From Gemmatimonas phototrophica (GTDB lineage: Bacteria > Gemmatimonadota > Gemmatimonadetes > Gemmatimonadales > Gemmatimonadaceae), in assembly GCF_000695095.2 (NCBI RefSeq), contig NZ_CP011454.1, positions 4,588,001 through 4,652,000 on the forward strand: a DNA stretch of 64,000 nt, given 5' to 3'. Both the position numbers and the translations under genes were made by a program. Below are positions 46,619-53,989 of this stretch, in pieces. Within the stretch, counting starts at the first letter, position 1. Every line of letters begins with the position of its first letter. The notes under the pieces are model-generated. The model had not been told where the DNA came from, ran no database searches, and saw only the letters and a program-made list of their open reading frames with translations.

Positions 46619-46678
46619 TGAGTCTCCAAATGAGTATCCGTCGGCTGTCGACGAGAGAGCCGAGCTGCTTCGCAGGTC

Positions 46679-46775
46679 TCAGGTGGAAACCACGAGCCGC
46701 CCATTCCGGTGTGCCGAGTGGCACGAGGAAGTCCTCGCGTAGCACCTCACCCGGATACGCCGGCGGCTCCGCCAT
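46679..46775 (-). pseudogene. higA relic with internal deletion and frameshift
   Basis: The first about 20 codons (MAEPPAYPGEVLREDFLVPLG) match the start of the intact higA at 49006-49377 (VEPPAHAGEVLREDFLVPLG). The DNA then jumps, out of frame, to the higA ending: HRNGRLVVST and a TGA at 46679, against HDRDGRLVASA in the intact gene. The DNA-binding middle is missing, so this is a deletion remnant of a HigA antitoxin gene. No toxin gene is left beside it. Confidence 0.75.
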
Positions 46776-46794
46776 CCGCTTCGTCTCCTTGCAT

Positions 46795-48012
46795 TTATGG
46801 TAACGAAGCTCGGGGCGACTCGCCCGATTCCAGTTTCTCGACCAAATCGAGTAGGCCTGTCGCTTCCCACCATCGGTTGCGCTGACCGCTTGACAGCGGG
46901 ATCAGCACTCCCGCGGCAGTCAACTGTTCGATGGCTTCGTACACGCGGCTCTTCGATCGATGCGTCACCGCTGTTGCGACTGGTGCTGAGATCATGGGAT
47001 GCGCCGGAAGGTGGTCGATGATCGCCCACGCCGCTGCATCGGCGCGTGGCACCGTTGGGAGCGCCCGGAGCTTCGTGCGCCACACCTCCTGCAGCAGACG
47101 CACCTGCGCGATATACGCTCGGGCGAGCTGCGACGCCCGTCGAGTGGCCATGGCAAAGTGTTCGATCCAGGCGAGCACGCCGTCATCACCGTCGTTCCGG
47201 AAGCGGGTGAGCCCCCCGATGTATTGCTCTCGGGCGCCGGCGAACACGACACTGATTGGTGGGACGAACTCGCGCGCGATGCCGCGCCGCTTGAACACGA
47301 CATGCACGAGGGCTCGCCCCGTTCTGCCATTGCCATCGTCGAACGGATGAATGGTCTCGAACTGCGCGTGCACGAGCGCCGCCTGCACCAGTGGCGACAG
47401 GAGGTCGGTATTGATCGTCTCACACAGGTCGCGCAGGAGCGGCGCGATGAGGTCGGGCGGTGGCGGAACGAAGTCCGCACCACACGGGGTGTAGTCGTTC
47501 CCCCCAATCCAGTTTTGGGATTCACGGAATTGCCCAGCGATGTGCTGGTGTGCCGCGTGCTCGAGCAGACGACGATGGATGGCGAGGATCCCGTCTTCGT
47601 CGAAGTCTGCGCGCTCGGCGGCGCCTTCGACGGCCAGCACCATCGCGTCGATGTTGGCCAATACCTCCTGTGCCGTCGCTCCCGGCGGCGTCCCCGATTC
47701 TGCCTTGGCCTCAGCGCGCGCCAGGTCTCGGACGCCCAACTGCAGCCCTTCAACCTTCGATGACGCGATGGACTCCGTGCGCAGGAGCAGCCGCGCCAGC
47801 CGGGCGAGCGCGGGGCCACCTTCATGGTTCAGTGCGATCAGTGCCTGCTCGGCTTCCGACACTAGTGCAGCGAGCGCGCCGTCGAGGCGAATCTCCAAGC
47901 CACTGAGCAGCGTGGGGAGATGCACGTCGTAGCGGCAGGCCCGCCGGTGGCGGGGTGGCGCATCGCGGATCGGATCGGATGGCCAAATTCGCGACTCGTA
48001 TCGGCCGGGCAT
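46795..48012 (-). CDS. Fic-domain protein, predicted AMPylator with inhibitory helix
   Basis: The 405-aa protein has the Fic core motif HPFDDGNGRTGR (His222), matching HxFx(D/E)GNGRxxR, so the active site is intact. The inhibitory helix motif (S/T)xxxE(G/N) is seen at SSKVEG (residues 84-89) in the N-terminal part, an intramolecular arrangement (class II). The C-terminal portion has a winged-helix-like end (ISAPVATAVTHRSKSRVYEAIEQL). Fic proteins with this layout modify host or self proteins, or act as toxins. A strong palindrome lies just upstream (48048-48078), suggesting autoregulation. It is within the island region. Confidence 0.9.
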   Translation of the reverse strand: MPGRYESRIWPSDPIRDAPPRHRRACRYDVHLPTLLSGLEIRLDGALAALVSEAEQALIALNHEGGPALARLARLLLRTESIASSKVEGLQLGVRDLARAEAKAESGTPPGATAQEVLANIDAMVLAVEGAAERADFDEDGILAIHRRLLEHAAHQHIAGQFRESQNWIGGNDYTPCGADFVPPPPDLIAPLLRDLCETINTDLLSPLVQAALVHAQFETIHPFDDGNGRTGRALVHVVFKRRGIAREFVPPISVVFAGAREQYIGGLTRFRNDGDDGVLAWIEHFAMATRRASQLARAYIAQVRLLQEVWRTKLRALPTVPRADAAAWAIIDHLPAHPMISAPVATAVTHRSKSRVYEAIEQLTAAGVLIPLSSGQRNRWWEATGLLDLVEKLESGESPRASLP

Positions 48013-48047
48013 CGGATAGGGGATGGAAGTGAAACTTGGCGCACCCT

Positions 48048-48078
48048 ATAGTTTCATTTATAATCTAAATGAAACTAT
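48048..48078. promoter_or_regulatory. Perfect 12-bp palindrome upstream of the Fic gene
   Basis: ATAGTTTCATTT and AAATGAAACTAT form a perfect inverted repeat with a 7-nt AT-rich centre, 36 nt before the Fic start codon. The AT-rich site lies where a promoter is expected. The Fic protein's C-terminal winged-helix-like part, or another regulator, is a candidate binder. Confidence 0.65.
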
Positions 48079-48119
48079 GGATCTTCGCTATTCCCAGATG
48101 TCGCCCGCTCCTCGGGCCT

Positions 48120-48313
48120 CCGGAACGCAAAACGGCGCCCCGACCGAGTCAGGGCGCCGCATTGTTTTTTGCAGTGGCTTGGGACGGAATCGAACCGCCG
48201 ACACGCGGATTTTCAGGTCCTGTGCCACTTGGGCGTACTGAGGCGTACTCCAGAGGAGAGCGCCCCGTTTGGGATCGCAGGATCCCTCAGTTGAGCGTGC
48301 AAGGTCCCTCAGT
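48120..48313 (-). repeat. 194-bp island boundary repeat, copy 1, with tRNA-Phe 3' fragment
   Basis: It aligns without gaps to 49766-49959, with about 16 mismatches by eye. In plus order it holds a GC-rich hairpin (48133-48159, CGGCGCCC/GGGCGCCG) followed by a T-run, then the 42-nt copy of the tRNA-Phe 3' end (48175-48216, identical to 53481-53522). A 65-nt spacer follows, then the direct-repeat pair ATCCCTCAGT (48282-48291) and GTCCCTCAGT (48304-48313). The tRNA part stops at the anticodon loop, the usual crossover area of tRNA-targeting tyrosine recombinases. It cannot be a working tRNA, as the 5' half is absent. Confidence 0.85.
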
Positions 48314-48443
48314 CCGAAGGGCCAGCCCCAAGCAGCGGCTGTATCGCCAGCTCTCCGACGGATCGGAACTCCACCTCGGAAATCCCGTCTCCGTCGAGAA
48401 TCACGGGCCGGATCGGCGCTGTTTAAAAGAGGAAACCTGGTAC

Positions 48444-48935
48444 CTAGTCGTATGTCTCGTGTTGTGAGAACAACGCGCTCAGCACAGACGGCGGCTCCAG
48501 AGACGTTGATGGGCTCACATGCAGCTCAACCTTCCAGGCAGACGGCAATCGGATCAAATGTCCCATCACTTGACAGTCGTTTGCCGTGCAACGTACCGAC
48601 AGGACGTCAAATCGATCCGCTGAAGAGCGCGATGGCGTCTTGCATGTCGAGGCTTCTACGCGGACTGGTTTGCCAAGTCCTCCCAGACGCGCTCCCACCG
48701 AATGTGCGACAGCGGTATCTCCATCACACAGGCGCAACTCGAGTTCAGTCCCGGCAATCTCGTTCACGTAGTGAAACGCCGTGTAGACCGCGCCGGGCTT
48801 CGGCGAGAGGGTGACACTATCACTTGTGGATTTCTCTGTCGCTGGCTTCGCCCGCACGGCTTCGCCAGAGCAACCCGCGACCGCCATTAGGGCAAATGCG
48901 AGCAGTGTTGAGCGGAGCACCCCGAATTCACGCAT
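48444..48935 (-). CDS. Small lipoprotein of unknown function
   Basis: The 163-aa product begins MREFGVLRSTLLAFALMAVAGC, a lipoprotein signal with an AGC lipobox. The mature part has four further Cys (LRLCDGDTAV, ASTCKTPS, VRCTANDCQVM) and a LSPKPGAVYTAFHYVNE stretch. No domain is recognised. It lies in the short island (48217-49820) with HigBA. Its stop is close to AT-richer DNA, and codon choice is less GC-biased than in the T6SS genes, as expected for imported DNA. Confidence 0.7.
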   Translation of the reverse strand: MREFGVLRSTLLAFALMAVAGCSGEAVRAKPATEKSTSDSVTLSPKPGAVYTAFHYVNEIAGTELELRLCDGDTAVAHSVGARLGGLGKPVRVEASTCKTPSRSSADRFDVLSVRCTANDCQVMGHLIRLPSAWKVELHVSPSTSLEPPSVLSALFSQHETYD

Positions 48936-49005
48936 TCACTCACTCCGAAACGATTCGATTGACGTCCACAGTGTACACTTTCGACGGCAGTCGTAGCCTT
49001 TTCTA

Positions 49006-49377
49006 TCAAGCGGACGCCACAAGCCGCCCATCCCGGTCATGCTGCAGTGGCTCGAGCTTCTCGATCTCTTTCGCATTAGGACCGTGCACGGCGTCCCACA
49101 ACTCGCGCGCGTCCTGCAGGTTGATCCAGAACTGCGCCGACGTGCCCAACACGCGCGCCAAGCGGAGCGCGGTGTCCACCGTCACCCCGCGACGGCCGCA
49201 CAACAGGTCGTTCAGGCGCTGCAACGAGATCCCCAGCCGCGCGGCGAAGGCCGTCTGCGTGATGCCGAGCGGCACCAGGAAGTCCTCGCGCAGCACCTCA
49301 CCTGCGTGCGCTGGCGGCTCCACCATCTGCTCGATGGACGGGCGCGGGATGAGCGTCGGGATTGGCTTGGTGCTCAT
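49006..49377 (-). CDS. higA: HigA-type antitoxin
   Basis: HigA binds the HigB mRNA-cleaving toxin and represses the operon. The 123-aa product has a short N-terminal extension, then VEPPAHAGEVLREDFLVPLG and the helix-turn-helix TQTAFAARLGISLQRLNDLL with RRGVTVDTALRLARVLG, characteristic of HigA/VapI XRE antitoxins. It lies 50 nt downstream of higB on the same strand, the reversed toxin-first order typical of hig loci. A broken relative is at 46679-46775. Confidence 0.92.
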   Translation of the reverse strand: MSTKPIPTLIPRPSIEQMVEPPAHAGEVLREDFLVPLGITQTAFAARLGISLQRLNDLLCGRRGVTVDTALRLARVLGTSAQFWINLQDARELWDAVHGPNAKEIEKLEPLQHDRDGRLVASA

Positions 49378-49426
49378 GGGTTCCTCGTGGAGCTACGACG
49401 TGAATGGCGCGAATGCGATGCGGTGG

Positions 49427-49717
49427 TCATCGGTGGTAGTCCGTGAACTCCACACGGGCGGGACCTTCCGCGGTCCACACGAAACACAGCCGATACTGAT
49501 CGTTCACGCGAATCGAGTGTTGTCCCTTCCGGTCTCCCTTGAGCGGCTCCAGCTGATTACCGGGTGGGCTTCGGAGATCGCCGAGTATCACTGCCGCGTC
49601 CAGCGCCGAAAGCTTACGCCGGGCCACCGACCACAGCGCCACCGCGTGACGGTTGGCCTTGGTCCGTTTTCCCGCGAAGAGGTCGGCGGTGGCTTGGTCG
49701 AGGAACGACTGGATCAC
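49427..49717 (-). CDS. higB: HigB-type toxin (RelE/ParE-like ribonuclease)
   Basis: HigB cleaves mRNA on the ribosome. The product shows SFLDQATADLFAGKRTK, ARRKLSALDAAVILGDLRSP and PGNQLEPLKGDRKGQHSIRV followed by NDQYRLCFVW, the family's conserved order (typical NQWRxxF-like end). The start used is GTG 49717 (IQSFLDQATADLF); the ATG at 49747 is in frame but lies inside and beyond a palindromic operator, giving an odd N-terminus MLYVYHINYS. With GTG the protein is 96 aa, close to normal HigB. It precedes higA. Confidence 0.85.
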   Translation of the reverse strand: MIQSFLDQATADLFAGKRTKANRHAVALWSVARRKLSALDAAVILGDLRSPPGNQLEPLKGDRKGQHSIRVNDQYRLCFVWTAEGPARVEFTDYHR

Positions 49718-49726
49718 GCTGTAGTT

Positions 49727-49743
49727 TATATGGTACACATATA
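49727..49743. promoter_or_regulatory. Palindrome upstream of higB, probable HigA operator
   Basis: TATATG and CATATA form a perfect 6-bp inverted repeat with a 5-nt centre, in AT-rich DNA 10 nt upstream of the GTG start. HigA antitoxins usually repress their own operon through such a site. It supports the GTG start of higB. Confidence 0.55.
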
Positions 49744-49765
49744 GCATGCAACAGGATCCGCCCAG

Positions 49766-49959
49766 CCGGAACGCGAAACGGCGCCCCGACCGAGTCGGGG
49801 CGCCGCATTGTTTTTTGCAGTGGCTTGGGACGGAATCGAACCGCCGACACGCGGATTTTCAGGTCCTGTGCCACTTGGTCTTACTGAGGCGTACTCCAGA
49901 AGAGATTGCCCTGCTTGGGACGGCAGGGTCCCTCAGTGGAGTGATCAAGGTCCCTCAGT
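49766..49959 (-). repeat. 194-bp island boundary repeat, copy 2, with tRNA-Phe 3' fragment
   Basis: Same layout as copy 1. The hairpin at 49779-49805 has perfect arms CGGCGCCCCGAC/GTCGGGGCGCCG followed by TTTTTT. The 42-nt tRNA-Phe 3' fragment is at 49821-49862, the spacer is 65 nt, and the direct repeats GTCCCTCAGT lie at 49928-49937 and 49950-49959. The fragment is identical to the intact gene at 53481-53522. The hairpin with T-run can terminate plus-strand transcripts and probably also the higBA-facing direction. Confidence 0.85.
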
Positions 49960-49998
49960 CTGTCAGCTAGGCAAGTCCATCACCGGTTGCTGAGCCAT

Positions 49999-50478
49999 TT
50001 ACATCCACGGCTTCACCATCACGAAGTTTGAGTCCGTAACGAAGAATGTGGCGCCAGTCCACGGATGGAAGATCGCCAGCGCGAGTGCGTAGCGATTCGC
50101 TGTGAGTCGAAGCAGTAGACCGCCCGTCGTCTCTGCCGCAAGTTGCGCCTGCGCCGGTCCGTACGACGGGTAAAACGCCTTTCAGGCATCGAGTGCACGC
50201 CGACACAAAACCGTATCGGTGACAACCATGACATCCTCGATCCGAACGCCAGCGATGCCAAGTGTATCGAGAACCTCGGCGAAATCGAGCGCCGCTTTGC
50301 CTGTATCGGTGAGCACTCTGCGTAGGCGCCGGAACGCCGCCGTATCGAATCGCTCGCCTTCGATCTGGCACGGAAAGCTCGGTGGTTGCGCCGATCTCTT
50401 TGACGAACTCACAGCAAATGTTCCCGCGAAAGAGCAGAAGAATACGGCGAGAACCTGCAAGAAGGCGGGTCGGAGCAT
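49999..50478 (-). pseudogene. Nonsense-mutated paralogue of the 50716-51189 gene
   Basis: From ATG 50478 the frame reads a signal peptide (MLRPAFLQVLAVFFCSFAGT), then FRRLRRVLTDTGKAALDFAE, LGIAGVRIEDVMVVTDTVLC and RRALDA, and meets a TGA at 50182-50184. After it the same frame continues KAFYPSYG, GGLLLRLTANRYALALAIFH and TDSNFVMVKPWM, and stops at TAA (49999-50001). This matches the neighbour's CRAAINSWKLLYASF and MLFRLTPNRF; the TGA aligns with its Trp codon, so a single TGG-to-TGA change explains the break. Other genes here stop at TGA, so stop readthrough is unlikely to be general. Confidence 0.8.
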
Positions 50479-50715
50479 TCTTAACTCACCGAATGAAGCG
50501 CGCCGGGTTCTGAGGAGACCGCAGCGTCTCCGCATTACAGCCGATCTTCTCCGCGATAGGGCGGATGGCTTCCTATTGCGTCGGATGTGCGTCCTGCTGC
50601 TAGTGTACCAGCCCTACCGCGCGCTCCTGGACTTCCGGGGAGAATGGCTGACTCGGCTTCCGACCCGTTCCGTTGTCTCGTGCAGGGAGCCTCCTCCAAA
50701 CCCGGCGTACTTCAG

Positions 50716-51189
50716 TTAAAGATTGTTTCGGATCACCACTGCATTTGAATCAAGCGCCAGGTACGTCAACCCCGAGTATTTGTTGATCATAGGCGTTGCG
50801 AGAATGAACCGGTTGGGAGTGAGGCGGAACAACATACCGTTGTCAAAGAGGGCCGCTTCAGCCCCTAGGTCTCCTCGGAATGACGCATATAAAAGCTTCC
50901 AAGAATTTATCGCCGCGCGGCACTTGAGCGTGTCCTGAACGACGGACACTTGATCATAACGAACACCGACAACCCCGAGCTCAAGACGCGTCGCTGCATA
51001 CATCTCCCCGATCTCGCCCGTATCCGTCAGGAATAGGGCCATGTGTGTTCGGGCCATCGATGTGCTTCTCCCATCCATTTCACATGCACTTTCGATGGAG
51101 GCTCTTGAAGGCTCGGACACTGCGACAATGGGACAGAGCGCGGCCCCCAAACTCGTTGCCGCAATTCCCAGAAGTAGTGCTGCGCGCAT
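50716..51189 (-). CDS. Secreted protein of unknown function, paralogue of the neighbouring pseudogene
   Basis: The 157-aa product has a signal peptide (LLLGIAATSLGAALCPIVAV) and a mature part with FLTDTGEIGEMYAATRL, ELGVVGVRYDQVSVVQDTLK and C-RAAINSWKLLYASF. It ends in TYLALDSNAVVIRNN. No domain is known to me. It lies 14 nt after the large lipoprotein gene (51204-53192) and before its broken paralogue, so the three form one operon. Tandem paralogues beside a surface protein would fit immunity- or inhibitor-type partners; that is a guess. Confidence 0.75.
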   Translation of the reverse strand: MRAALLLGIAATSLGAALCPIVAVSEPSRASIESACEMDGRSTSMARTHMALFLTDTGEIGEMYAATRLELGVVGVRYDQVSVVQDTLKCRAAINSWKLLYASFRGDLGAEAALFDNGMLFRLTPNRFILATPMINKYSGLTYLALDSNAVVIRNNL

Positions 51190-51203
51190 GGCTTAAACTC
51201 CCG

Positions 51204-53192
51204 TTATCTGAGGATGGACGGCACGTCATTCACTTTGAGGACGCAGCTATTTCTGTTCAGCGGCGTCTGGCGCCGCCATCCTTGAAGGTTGTCTCCGATC
51301 ACTACAGTATCTGCCATCTTGTAAGTCCTAGATCCGACCACCTTTGGGGTATACGGAATGTTGCTCCGTGGATTCATGAGCCACACAAAGTCTGGCTCAA
51401 TGATCAGCGGTTGAAAGTCCGGGGAGAATAGGTCAAAGTTCGTATCGTTTTTGTGCCATGTGTTGAGACTATCCAAATCATTCCGAAGAATGTGCCAGTC
51501 GGGGTAACTTGGTCCCTTCCCAGCGGCCATGCCTTGAAACTCCTTTGGGCAATTGGACGGAAGGCGGTCGTTTGGCTTGAACGGATGCGTGTGCAAGACG
51601 CTAACTATTTTCATTGTTCCTGCTATCCAATGTGGAGGAATAAATTGGCTCGATTCCGACGTTGCAGGAGCCGTCGTGCACGGAGTTGCACTGGTATCAG
51701 GAGCGTAATATCGCGTAATGAGCACACCACCGGAGTCAATCAGCATCGCAGCTCGCTCTCTTCGAGTGGATGCATTTCCTTGATTTCCTCCCAATTTCCA
51801 CAAGCTGTCGATCAGTACGCGCATTTCTTTACTGTCCATAACCGTATTTCCGGTCGGGCATGGCAGCGAGTCGATCTCAACCGTAGTCACAAGGAGGACG
51901 CCCTGCGTCGTTGTAGCCGTGACCGTCAGCGACGCGGGTGCCAGGCCACCACTCAGTTCACACTCGCCTGCCGCCGCATTACACGCGGCGGACATGGCCC
52001 CTGAACTGAGAAGACTTGCTCGCCGAAGCGCTGTGGGGGCCGGAATCGGGTTCACCGTGATTGATGAAAAGGCGCGCTCAGGAACTGTGCGCACGAGCAG
52101 GCGGACGGAGTCGAGCGTTCCGTTCACCCCACGCGGCGTCGGCGTGGCGATCAGCTTGATCGGCTTGACCACGACCTTCGCAAACGCCTGCTCACCGATG
52201 GTCGCCGGATTCAGATTCGCGCGCAGATACATGTTCCCCGTGCGATAGACCCGCACTCGGCACGTCACGGTCCCGTTGGCGCACTCGCCGGTCTGCATAT
52301 CCGGCGGATCCGTTTGCACCTGACCACCGATAGCCCGCTTGTGCGGCACCCACGTCCACCGCTGCGACCCCGCAATCATGGTCATGCCGCCGCTCACGCT
52401 AGGCGTGAAGCTCACGGAATCCCCTTCAAACACCTCCGCCGACGACGCGGTGAGCGCGAGCTTGTCCATCCACGGATGCATGGTGATCGACTGCTGCGCT
52501 TCGGCGGCGATCACACACGGACCGTTGAGGCAGTTAAACCAGCCCGGCCACGTGGGCTGGTTCATGCCCGTGCGCAGGACGGTGCCGCTCCCCCGCAAGC
52601 GTCCGACCGTGACCTTCTCCGCCACGATCAGATTGTCCGCGTCATTGTTGGTGTTCGATAGCGTGCACGAGCGCAGCGTGTGCTCGACGAAACCAAACAC
52701 CCGGAAGTTGGTCCGGATTTCGCCGAAGCAGAAACTGCCGGAGAACGCGCCGTCCGCGTCGATGGACTTGTAGGGGGTCCCCTGCAGATACGCGAACGAC
52801 GGCGACATGGAGCCGACGTACGCCCGTGGGATTACGCCGTTCACCCGCATCAGCATCATGGTGGCGTTGGGCAGCGTGTCCGGCCACACCACACTGTTCT
52901 CCGCCGTGTAGCGATTCGGCCCCGTGCTCAGCGGACGCGTATGCGTGCCGGGCACATTACCGGGCACCAGCACGCAGTCCACCCCGCAGCTGGTCGGGGT
53001 CGGGTCCAATACCACCGACCGGCGCGACACCCCGAGGTCGGCGTCGGTCGCGCGATCCGGCACATCGGTCGGGAAGGAGCCCTGCTCTCGACAAGCCGCC
53101 AGGATGACGACGGCGCCAATTCGTAAAGCGTGCTTGCCAAGGGCTGCCGAAGCGGCTGGCGTTCGCAGCCTATAATGGCCGCGGTAATGCAT
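51204..53192 (-). CDS. Large lipoprotein with a possible JAMM-like peptidase site
   Basis: The 662-aa product starts with a basic extension and a lipoprotein signal (RIGAVVILAACREQG). The N-terminal half is a Cys-containing region (FNCLNGPCVIAAEAQQ) and Ig-like strands. The C-terminal domain (from about 470) holds VSVLHTHPF (His534, His536) and, 25 residues later, GPSYPDW (Ser562, Asp565). H-x-H-P ... S-x-x-D is the JAMM/DUF4329 type of metal site, but the spacing is longer than usual. The coding sequence is AT-richer than its surroundings near 51.4-51.8 kb. It is the first gene of the right-hand island. Confidence 0.75.
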   Translation of the reverse strand: MHYRGHYRLRTPAASAALGKHALRIGAVVILAACREQGSFPTDVPDRATDADLGVSRRSVVLDPTPTSCGVDCVLVPGNVPGTHTRPLSTGPNRYTAENSVVWPDTLPNATMMLMRVNGVIPRAYVGSMSPSFAYLQGTPYKSIDADGAFSGSFCFGEIRTNFRVFGFVEHTLRSCTLSNTNNDADNLIVAEKVTVGRLRGSGTVLRTGMNQPTWPGWFNCLNGPCVIAAEAQQSITMHPWMDKLALTASSAEVFEGDSVSFTPSVSGGMTMIAGSQRWTWVPHKRAIGGQVQTDPPDMQTGECANGTVTCRVRVYRTGNMYLRANLNPATIGEQAFAKVVVKPIKLIATPTPRGVNGTLDSVRLLVRTVPERAFSSITVNPIPAPTALRRASLLSSGAMSAACNAAAGECELSGGLAPASLTVTATTTQGVLLVTTVEIDSLPCPTGNTVMDSKEMRVLIDSLWKLGGNQGNASTRRERAAMLIDSGGVLITRYYAPDTSATPCTTAPATSESSQFIPPHWIAGTMKIVSVLHTHPFKPNDRLPSNCPKEFQGMAAGKGPSYPDWHILRNDLDSLNTWHKNDTNFDLFSPDFQPLIIEPDFVWLMNPRSNIPYTPKVVGSRTYKMADTVVIGDNLQGWRRQTPLNRNSCVLKVNDVPSILR

Positions 53193-53378
53193 GGATTACT
53201 CCCAATGAAAGGGGGCAATGGGCGGGGATTCAAGCCAATTCGACGCGGTAGGATAGCGCGCGGCGTCATCTCATCGTCATCTGGCCGGTGCTGCCCGTTT
53301 CGCCCGTGGCCTGAAGCCCGTGGAGCAGGGACGCGCAGCCGTTTCGCACATCCGCGTCGCCGGACCTGCCCCCGCCGA

Positions 53379-53410
53379 GTCCCTCAGTCGGCGTCGCAAT
53401 GTCCCTCAGT
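53379..53410 (+). repeat. Direct-repeat pair GTCCCTCAGT, 22 nt apart, next to tRNA-Phe
   Basis: GTCCCTCAGT at 53379-53388 and again at 53401-53410. This pair lies about 70 nt from the 3' end of the intact tRNA-Phe gene, on the island side, past the tRNA terminator hairpin. Together with the pairs at the left ends of the copies it flanks the right-hand island (49.9-53.4 kb). Confidence 0.85.
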
Positions 53411-53420
53411 CACGCACAAA

Positions 53421-53460
53421 CGCCGCGCGGCACGCTCGATTCGAGGCGTGCCGCGCGGCG
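53421..53460 (-). terminator. Hairpin after tRNA-Phe
   Basis: Arms CGCCGCGCGGCACGC (53421-53435) and GCGTGCCGCGCGGCG (53446-53460) are perfect complements with a 10-nt loop. It lies 20 nt downstream of the tRNA 3' end. On the minus strand TTTGTG follows, a weak T-run. Its sequence differs from the hairpins of the two boundary repeats. Confidence 0.75.
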
Positions 53461-53480
53461 GAAGTCGTTGATTTTCTTAG

Positions 53481-53553
<73 letters not shown>

Positions 53554-53989
53554 CGTCATCTCCCAACCACGCGTGAACGCTGCCGGGAGCCCTTCAATAT
53601 AGCCAACCCACCCGGGAAGGGAACCCGGTCCGCCAAGGCCGACCGTCGTGACCGGACGCAGCGCCTGGCGGAGGGCAGCCTCGACCGTCGGATCTGGGTC
53701 GATCCCAAACTCCTGACGGACCAACGTGGCAATCACGTGGCAATCAACCGGCCACACGATCATGCGGGAGCGCATCCATTCGTCACCCGTTGCGCCAATC
53801 CCCGGCTGCGGTCGGCGCGACCCCGCACACACGGCATGTTTCGTAAGTGTATGAATAAAATGAAGTTATGCCGTAGACGTTCCGGTGAGAATGCGGAGGC
53901 CTTTATCCGTAGCGTGGAGCGGATGCACGACGCCAAAACCGGCGCTGCCCGATGCCCCCAGTCTCCTCGTTTCCCGGACATTCCCTTTC
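53554..53989. other. 436-bp spacer between tRNA-Phe and the PEP-CTERM gene
   Basis: No convincing gene is present. A minus-strand reading frame here, with CHVIATLVRQEFGIDPDP, runs straight through the tRNA gene and is not believable as a whole, though it may hold a gene remnant. An AT-rich patch at about 53838-53870 (GTATGAATAAAATG) is the likely promoter area of the PEP-CTERM gene. Confidence 0.5.

Noticed and set aside
48175..49862. Two further tRNA genes
   Set aside because: Only the 3' part from the anticodon loop is present; the 5' side cannot form acceptor, D or anticodon stems.
45999..53410. CRISPR array or integron attC sites
   Set aside because: Repeats occur as isolated pairs kilobases apart, without spacer series; the boundary repeats are tRNA-derived and not attC-like, and no intI or cas gene is seen.
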